Assembly (NCBI GenBank): GCA_002363575.1
Contig: DEWI01000010.1
Coordinates: forward strand, 1 to 19,333
Source of the DNA: Verrucomicrobia bacterium UBA3214
GTDB taxonomy: Bacteria; Verrucomicrobiota; Kiritimatiellia; RFP12; UBA1067
Direction of reading: 5' to 3'
DNA length: 19,333 nt
A program made the translations under genes and the position numbers. Position 1 is the stretch's first letter. Every line of letters starts with the position of its first letter. The notes below the pieces were generated by a model that was not told where the DNA came from, ran no database searches, and saw only the letters and a program-made list of their open reading frames with translations. This document shows positions 14,511 to 19,333 of the stretch, piece by piece.

Positions 14511-15413
14511 ATGAAAAAAGCTTTTACACTCGTCGAACTTCTCGTCGTCATCGGCATAATCGCGATTCTCGCCAGCGCGCTGCTCGTCTCGATGAGCGGC
14601 GGCACGGAGTCTGCGCGCGCCGCGAGCTGCATGTCGAACATGCGCAATCTCGCCTCTGCCGTGGCGAACGGCAATTCCGGCTACCGCAACCACTACCCTC
14701 TCGCCGGCCCGGTGCTCAAGGTTGAAATCTCGGAACCTGCAATCGGCAGGCGCGCCAGCACGACTTACACCACGATGCCGGGCTGGCTCAACTGGTCGAG
14801 TTCCAGCTCCAGCTCCGCCGGCCAGATGCCGTACGCATACGCCGACAAGCTCACGGACAGCGTCCTCGAAGTCCGCACGAATGCCGTAAACAGCGGCGCC
14901 ATCGCGTCGGCCATCGGCGGGAAGCTCGACATGCTCGTCTGCCCGCAGCACAAAGTCGATTATCCGGCGAAGAGCATATTCTTCTCGTACGCGATGAACG
15001 AGTATTTCGGCTGGGATTCGACAGGCAAGCCGCGCAGCTCCTCGTTCTACGGCGTCACGAGAGGCCGCTCGCTGAGCGGCTCTTCGCCCGATCGCATGCT
15101 CGTCTTCGCCGAACTGCAATTCGCGAAAGACAAGCACGGCTCCCCGCTCGCGGGCCAGATATATACCGACGACGGCACGCAGACGGACTCCATCCTTCAA
15201 TACAAGTCCAAAGACGAGCTTATCGGCGTGAACCACCGCAAGGGCAAGGAAAGCGTTGCGCACGTCGCGTTTCTCGACGGCCACGTAGAGCAGATACACA
15301 TGCCGCGCGGCGGCGTGAGCAACAACTCGCTCAAGGAACTCACCAAACTTCTCTGCACCGGCAAAAGCTGGATGCTCGACAACGGCGAGTTCAAGGAGCT
15401 GAATATCAACTAG
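14511..15413 (+). CDS. Prepilin-like protein with H-X-DG C-terminal motif (300 aa)
   Basis: It begins 'MKKAFTLVELLVVIGIIAILASALLVSM', a prepilin signal with Ala at -1 and Glu at +5, the form very common in Lentisphaerota/Verrucomicrobiota. The helix 'ESARAASCMSNMRNLASAVANGN', the 'LVCPQHKVDYPAKSIFFSYAMNEYFGW' section and 'HVAFLDGHVE' place it among the 'H-X9-DG' prepilin-like proteins. Here the spacing is H-X13-DG from the first His, or X4 from the second. The start has AGGA at 14498-14501. It lies 36 bases after the giant protein gene and is probably the last pilin-like gene of the operon. Confidence 0.87.
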   Translation: MKKAFTLVELLVVIGIIAILASALLVSMSGGTESARAASCMSNMRNLASAVANGNSGYRNHYPLAGPVLKVEISEPAIGRRASTTYTTMPGWLNWSSSSSSSAGQMPYAYADKLTDSVLEVRTNAVNSGAIASAIGGKLDMLVCPQHKVDYPAKSIFFSYAMNEYFGWDSTGKPRSSSFYGVTRGRSLSGSSPDRMLVFAELQFAKDKHGSPLAGQIYTDDGTQTDSILQYKSKDELIGVNHRKGKESVAHVAFLDGHVEQIHMPRGGVSNNSLKELTKLLCTGKSWMLDNGEFKELNIN

Positions 15414-15451
15414 CCGCGCCGCACGCCGCGCCGGCGCGCCGCCGCACGCGA

Positions 15452-15652
15452 ATGACCGAAATACTGAAAAAGCTCGGCCCCGTGCCGTTCTGGAAGGGCG
15501 AGGAGAAATGCCTCCCCGCGCTCGACGCGATATACAGGCGCGCGGCAGACAAGGCGCGGGAAACGCTGGCGATGAAAACGCAACCGGAAAACGCCACCCG
15601 CCAGCGCGCGCGCGGCGTCAATCATATTAGAGGAAGCGGAGCCTGCCCGTGA
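15452..15652 (+). CDS. Small uncharacterised protein overlapping ybeY (66 aa)
   Basis: The frame starts 'MTEILKKLGPVPFWKGEEKC' and contains a helix-like 'PALDAIYRRAADKARETLAMK', then a polar tail. Its TGA overlaps the ybeY GTG in a GTGA arrangement, suggesting coupling. No Shine-Dalgarno precedes its ATG and I recognise no family. The organised first 45 residues favour a real gene, but a chance ORF in the spacer is possible. Confidence 0.4.
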   Translation: MTEILKKLGPVPFWKGEEKCLPALDAIYRRAADKARETLAMKTQPENATRQRARGVNHIRGSGACP

Positions 15653-16113
15653 AAATCCGCGTGACAGGAAAGAAACCGGCGCTCGCGCTCGGCCTCGACA
15701 AAAAGACCATAGCAGCCGCCGCGCGGGCCTTCGGCGAAAAAAGCGCGAAGCGCTGCGGAGAGACTTTCCGCGAAATCGCGATCGTCATCCAGGACGACAA
15801 GGCGAGCGACGCGGCGCATCGCGCCATTCTCGACGTCGCCGGCGCCACGGACGTGATAACGCAGCGCTACGACGCCATACCCCCGGAGCCGCCGGGCGTT
15901 TACGGCGAGCTTTACATCAACCAGGAGCAGGCGATACGCTACGCGAAAAGCGCGCGCGTGCGCCGCGGATGGTCGGGCGCCGACGAATTCCTCCTGTATC
16001 TGGCGCACGGCATGGACCACCTCTCGGGCGCCGACGACGCGACGGAGCAGGACTACGCGCGCATGCGCCGCCGCGAACTCGCGTGGTTGAAAGCCTTCCG
16101 CGAGAAAGCGTAG
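15649..16113 (+). CDS. ybeY: Endoribonuclease YbeY (rRNA maturation factor)
   Basis: YbeY is a zinc metalloendonuclease involved in 16S rRNA 3'-end maturation and ribosome quality control. The 154 residues are of normal length. 'GATDVITQRYD' (65-75) matches the family 'xTDVLSFP' region and 'GVYGELYINQEQA' (83-95) the 'GDIxIxxxxA' strand. The metal motif H-x3-H is at 120-124 ('HGMDHLSGADD'), where the third ligand, usually His six residues on, is Asp130. The start is GTG 15649 with GGAG at 15638-15641, overlapping the stop of the small ORF before it. Confidence 0.9.
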   Translation: MKIRVTGKKPALALGLDKKTIAAAARAFGEKSAKRCGETFREIAIVIQDDKASDAAHRAILDVAGATDVITQRYDAIPPEPPGVYGELYINQEQAIRYAKSARVRRGWSGADEFLLYLAHGMDHLSGADDATEQDYARMRRRELAWLKAFREKA

Positions 16114-16118
16114 TTCAC

Positions 16119-16134
16119 ACGCCGCGTACGGCGG
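16119..16134. terminator. Weak dyad between convergent genes
   Basis: CGCCG (16120-16124) and CGGCG (16129-16133) flank CGTA in the 33-base gap between the ybeY stop and the histidine kinase stop. The stem is short and lacks a T-run, so it is at best a weak bidirectional terminator. Confidence 0.25.
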
Positions 16135-16146
16135 CGCGGCGGCGCG

Positions 16147-17532
16147 TTAAAACGGGAAGGTGAAAGCGACAAGCGTCCTGCCCGGCTTTGACGAGATGGA
16201 CATCTCGCCGCCGAGTTCGCTCGTCCTGCGGCGCATACTGGCAAGCCCGAAGTGGCCATTGGGCGAAGGCGCGCCGGGATCGAAGCCGCAGCCGTCGTCG
16301 ACGACTCTCAGCGCGAGGGAGGCTTCGCGGAAATCCGTCTCGACGAGCACCTTGGAAGCCTTGCCGTGCTTGATCGCATTGCCCACGGCCTCCTGCAAAA
16401 TCAAAAGCAGCGTGCCTGCGAAGTTGCGCGCGATCTTGCGTTCTTCGCCGGTGGAGCGGAATTCGACTATCCCGTCCCAGTGCCCGAGACGCCGCGCGAC
16501 GAATTTGAAAAGCTCCAAAAGGGATTCCGGGCCTTCGCTCTCTTCATTCATCGCCCACAGCGTCGTGCGCAGGCCGTTTTGCGTATGCTGGAGCGCGTCG
16601 CGGACTTTCTCGAGCTGTTCGCGGCAATTCGCGGCGTCTTCGGGCAGATAGTTCATCGCCGCCTTCAGGCGGAATGTAGCGCCGGCAAGATATTGCTGGA
16701 AGCCGTCGTGCAAATCCGCGGCGAGCCGGAGGCGCTCGCGGCGCGCCGCGTCGGCCTCGATTTTGACGCGCTGGCGCAGGCGGATGGATTCGCCGAGTTC
16801 GCGCGTGCGCTTTTCGACCATCCTGCGAAGCGTCATCGCCCACGCGAACACCGCCACGAGTATCGTCATCACCCACGCCATGAGCGTGGCGAGCCTCTCA
16901 ACCGTCCAAAACGGCGCGCGCTTCACGAGCGCGACGGCTTTCTTCGAGGCCGGGATAAGCTCGACATTCTCGACGCGCGCGAAAAGCCCCTCGTTCACAT
17001 TCTCTATTGAAGTATAGGCGAGCGCGCCGGTGATGCGCACGGTCGCGCCAAGCACGAGGAACTCCGGCAGCGGCTCGTCGAGAGGAATCGGTATCTCGAA
17101 CTGGATGTTCTTGTCGTCTTCGCCGACGAGCAGCTGCGTGGAAGCCTGCCGGCGGTTAATATCCCGCAGCAGCCCCTCGGTCGTCAGCGTCCTGCCGTAA
17201 AGGGAGGATTCGCCGTATGGCAGCACGTCCGCGAAAATATCGCGTATGGCGATTTCGCGCGGCGCGGGCAGCGCCAGCTTCGCGTTCTCCACGGGCGCGA
17301 TCGTCTTTGCGGCGATGCGGTGCTTGATGGAAATTTCCCGTTTCCCGGTGACGGCGATATGCTGGCCGATCTCCAGGCGCGGCGCGTTTTCGCATTTGCC
17401 GACGTGCCATGACGTGCCGGCGGAGTCTTCCATGAAGAAGAATTCGAGATCGTCGCGCGCGAACGTCACGACGCCTGAGAGATTCGTCATCGCCGCATAC
17501 GTCCCGATGATCACCGCCGCAAGCGCCGTCAT
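16147..17532 (-). CDS. NarL-type sensor histidine kinase with OB-fold-like sensor region (461 aa)
   Basis: The C-terminal half is a HisKA_3/HATPase kinase. The H-box 'ERLRLAADLHDGFQQYLAGA' carries phospho-acceptor His275. The N-box is 'QEAVGNAIKHGKA' (380-392), and G-boxes 'DDGCGF' (412-417) and 'GHFGLASMRRR' (426-436) follow. A transmembrane helix lies at about 211-234, followed by a coiled linker (about 238-270). Before it, residues 18-195 look like two beta-rich domains: 'LSGVVTFARDDLEFFFMEDSAG', then 'GQHIAVTGKREI' and 'GATVRITGALAY'. This resembles OB-fold domains found in some verrucomicrobial kinases; it is my inference. The N-terminus (1-16) is weakly hydrophobic and may anchor or export the sensor. 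ATG 17532 has GAGG eight bases upstream. The gene lies 51 bases after the response regulator, so they form a pair. Confidence 0.9.
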   Translation of the reverse strand: MTALAAVIIGTYAAMTNLSGVVTFARDDLEFFFMEDSAGTSWHVGKCENAPRLEIGQHIAVTGKREISIKHRIAAKTIAPVENAKLALPAPREIAIRDIFADVLPYGESSLYGRTLTTEGLLRDINRRQASTQLLVGEDDKNIQFEIPIPLDEPLPEFLVLGATVRITGALAYTSIENVNEGLFARVENVELIPASKKAVALVKRAPFWTVERLATLMAWVMTILVAVFAWAMTLRRMVEKRTRELGESIRLRQRVKIEADAARRERLRLAADLHDGFQQYLAGATFRLKAAMNYLPEDAANCREQLEKVRDALQHTQNGLRTTLWAMNEESEGPESLLELFKFVARRLGHWDGIVEFRSTGEERKIARNFAGTLLLILQEAVGNAIKHGKASKVLVETDFREASLALRVVDDGCGFDPGAPSPNGHFGLASMRRRTSELGGEMSISSKPGRTLVAFTFPF

Positions 17533-17583
17533 AGCCGTAGCCTCGTTTCGTGGAAGGGTGTATTGCAGGGAACCGGCGCTTTC

Positions 17584-18204
17584 CTACACGCGGAGTATGC
17601 CGAGGCGGTATGCCTTCGCAACTGCGCCGGTGGCGTTCGGGCAGCCCAGCCGCGTCATGATTCCCTTCATGTGCGTCTTCACCGACTCCGCGCCGATGCC
17701 AAGAGCCGCGGCGATTTCATCGCGCTGCTTGCCTTGCGAAACGAGCTTCAGAACATCCATTTCGCGATCGGTCAGCGGCGAAGGCGCGTCGGTGAATTCT
17801 TCGCAGATGAAATCTGTTTCGCCGCCGGCGATCTTCCATACGGCGTCGATCAGCCTGTCGCCGTCGATGTTCTTTGGCAGGTATCCGGCCGCGCCTTCGC
17901 GGCGCGCGCGCTCTTCTTCATCGACGAGCGGCATGCCCGCCATGAGAAGGACTTTCGTGGAAGGGGAGATTTCGCGCAGCTTCTCCAGCGTCGCGAAGCC
18001 GTCGAAAACCGGCATGCGAATATCGCAAATCGCAATATCGAAGGGGCGCTCGCTGCATTTCTCCACCGCCTCGCGGCCGTCCGCCGCGAGCGCGCCAACG
18101 CTGAAACCGCGTTCGCTGGAAAGCATCGCCTCCAAGCCTTCGCGGACCATCGGATGATCGTCTATGACGATCAGCGAGACTGTCTTGCCGTTTTCCTGTT
18201 TCAC
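17584..18204 (-). CDS. NarL/FixJ-family response regulator (206 aa)
   Basis: The receiver domain has the acidic pair Asp15-Asp16 ('VIDDHPMVREGL'), phospho-acceptor Asp61 in 'CDIRMPVFDG', and Lys111 in 'GYLPKN'. The usual Thr/Ser after beta-strand 4 appears to be Ala89 ('KVLLMAGMP'), which is unusual. A LuxR-type helix-turn-helix follows at about 143-188 ('LTDREMDVLKLVSQGKQRDEIAAALGI', 'SVKTHMKGIMTRLG'). I choose GTG 18204 because GGAGG sits seven bases upstream. The longer frame starting at TTG 18246 overlaps the trpS stop but has no such site. It likely receives phosphate from the adjacent histidine kinase. Confidence 0.93.
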   Translation of the reverse strand: MKQENGKTVSLIVIDDHPMVREGLEAMLSSERGFSVGALAADGREAVEKCSERPFDIAICDIRMPVFDGFATLEKLREISPSTKVLLMAGMPLVDEEERARREGAAGYLPKNIDGDRLIDAVWKIAGGETDFICEEFTDAPSPLTDREMDVLKLVSQGKQRDEIAAALGIGAESVKTHMKGIMTRLGCPNATGAVAKAYRLGILRV

Positions 18205-18242
18205 TTTCCCGCCTCCGCTTGGAAAGCCCTGGCTCTCCGCCC

Positions 18243-19208
18243 TCAAAGCCCTACCGCGGCGCGCACTTTCTCCATCACCGGCGCGGCGGCCGCGCGCGCC
18301 TTCTTCGCGCCTTCGCGAAGTATGTCTTCCAATGCGTCCGGATCCTTCGCAAGCGCGTCGCGCTTCTCGCGGAAGGGATCGAAAAGACGGTGCACCGCGG
18401 CGAGCAGCTCCTTTTTCGCGTGCCCGTAGCCATAGCCGCCGGCGCGAAATTTCGCGGCCATTTCCGCCACTTCCTCCGGGGTGGCGAAAAGTTTGTAAAG
18501 CTCGTAGATCGAGTTTCCTTCAGGCTCTTTCGGCTCTTCCATCGGCGTGGAATCCGTCTTTATCGACATCACCTTCTTCTTGAGCGAGCCGGCTTCCTCG
18601 AAAATCTCTATCGTATTGTGGTAGCTTTTCGACATCTTCTGGCCGTCAAGCCCGGGTATGACCGCGACGGAATCGGGGATATAGGCATCGGGAAGCGTGA
18701 ATATCTCGCCGTAGGCATTGTTGAACTTCTGCGCGAGATCGCGCGTGACTTCCAAATGCTGCTTCTGATCCTTGCCGACAGGCACAAGGTCGGCATTCAT
18801 TATCAATATATCCGCTGCCATCAAGACGGGATAGGCGAAAAGCCCGTGCGTCGCGTCGAAGCCGTGGGCCATCTTGTCCTTGTAGGAGTGGCAGCGCTCC
18901 AAAAGCCCCATCGGCGCGAGACACGAGAGATACCACGCCAGCTCCTGCACTTCCGGAACGTCGCTTTGCCGGTAGATTCTCGATTTCTCGGGATCTAGAC
19001 CGCATGCGAGATAATCCAGCGCCACGTCGCGGGTGGATGCGCGCAGCGCGGCGCCGTCGCGTATCGTCGTCATTGCATGAAAATTGGCGATAAACATGAA
19101 AATATCCTCGCCTTTCGCCTGCAAAGCGAACATCGAGCGCATCGCGCCGAAATAATTTCCCCAGTGCAGCACTCCAGAAGGCTGGATGCCCGTCAATATT
19201 CTTTTCAT
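18243..19208 (-). CDS. trpS: Tryptophanyl-tRNA synthetase
   Basis: This class I aminoacyl-tRNA synthetase charges tRNA-Trp. The 321 residues are of normal length. The HIGH-type motif is 'PSGVLHWGN' (10-18) and the KMSKS motif 'GQKMSKSYHN' (189-198). Other family features include 'NFHAMTT' (42-48), 'ADILIMNADLVPVGKDQKQH' (132-151, tryptophan and ATP site) and 'DPEKSRIYRQSDVPEVQELAWYL'. ATG 19208 is preceded by GGAGG at 19219-19223 and an extended -10 promoter. It is the first gene of the trpS-regulator-kinase operon. Confidence 0.97.
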   Translation of the reverse strand: MKRILTGIQPSGVLHWGNYFGAMRSMFALQAKGEDIFMFIANFHAMTTIRDGAALRASTRDVALDYLACGLDPEKSRIYRQSDVPEVQELAWYLSCLAPMGLLERCHSYKDKMAHGFDATHGLFAYPVLMAADILIMNADLVPVGKDQKQHLEVTRDLAQKFNNAYGEIFTLPDAYIPDSVAVIPGLDGQKMSKSYHNTIEIFEEAGSLKKKVMSIKTDSTPMEEPKEPEGNSIYELYKLFATPEEVAEMAAKFRAGGYGYGHAKKELLAAVHRLFDPFREKRDALAKDPDALEDILREGAKKARAAAAPVMEKVRAAVGL

Positions 19209-19233
19209 CGTATCTATTCCTCCGCAACGCCAT

Positions 19234-19242
19234 ATTATACCA
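19234..19242 (-). promoter_or_regulatory. Extended -10 promoter of trpS
   Basis: On the minus strand TG-G-TATAAT (19242-19234) is a perfect extended -10 element. No convincing -35 is found at the normal distance, which the extended -10 can tolerate. The transcript would begin near 19227, 19 bases before the ATG, with GGAGG in the leader. A CGGCAA/TTGCCG dyad lies just upstream (about 19250-19272). Confidence 0.7.
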
Positions 19243-19285
19243 TATTTCCCGGCAACTCCGCCGGTCTTGCCGATATTTGAAAGCG

Positions 19286-19333
19286 CTATTTCTTCTTGAA
19301 AAGCTCATTTTCGCTCTTCGCAGGAAAAGCGAA
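19286..19333 (-). CDS. Possible 3' end of a gene continuing past the right edge
   Basis: On the minus strand the frame entering at 19333 reads FAFPAKSENELFKKK and stops at TAG (19288-19286), 44 bases before the trpS promoter. A Lys-rich end just before a promoter region is plausible for a real C-terminus, but 15 codons are too few to identify anything. Confidence 0.35.
   Translation of the reverse strand, partial: FAFPAKSENELFKKK

Overview
The window looks like chromosomal DNA from a GC-rich bacterium of the Planctomycetes-Verrucomicrobia-Chlamydiae group, most likely Kiritimatiellota, Lentisphaerota or Verrucomicrobiota. The assignment is inferred from three things: prepilin N-termini of the AFTL(L/V/M)E type, a many-pseudopilin operon with one giant GspK/PilX-like member that resembles the verrucomicrobial 'Verru_Chthon' A-D cassettes, and an HU-type protein with a C-terminal extension. 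I could not run any search, so names rest on motifs read directly from the translations.

Left part (1-4128, all genes on the minus strand). The 5' part of an HU-like DNA-binding protein gene runs off the left edge. About 1.1 kb of non-coding DNA follows. It holds a 22-bp-period array of small palindromes, a strong isolated hairpin, three tandem ~131-133 bp repeats, and the intrinsic terminator of mnmG. mnmG (tRNA U34 modification) has two unusual properties. It carries a translated low-complexity N-terminal extension of about 185 residues built from 22-residue repeats. It also carries two perfect ParB/Spo0J-type parS palindromes inside the coding sequence, each encoding FHVEH in a loop region of the protein.

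Middle (4075-4756). This divergent intergenic region has a clear sigma70-type promoter at each end, a comparatively AT-rich stretch with several DnaA-box-like nonamers, and an inverted repeat. With mnmG and parS next door, it is a candidate for the replication origin or its neighbourhood, but this is unproven.

Right of it (4757-15413, plus strand) is a long secretion/pilus-type operon. It encodes a GspF/PilC-like inner-membrane platform protein, eight proteins with class III prepilin signals, and one 1068-residue GspK/PilX-like protein, with several 4-base or short overlaps. No assembly ATPase, secretin or prepilin peptidase is present, so the machine must be completed from elsewhere. After it come a small uncharacterised ORF overlapping ybeY (rRNA maturation endonuclease) and ybeY itself.

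Right end (16147-19242, minus strand) is a convergent operon from a good promoter: trpS, then a NarL/LuxR-family response regulator, then its probable partner histidine kinase with an N-terminal beta-rich (OB-fold-like) sensor region. The last 48 bases may be the 3' end of another minus-strand gene. I saw no tRNA, rRNA, CRISPR array or insertion sequence.
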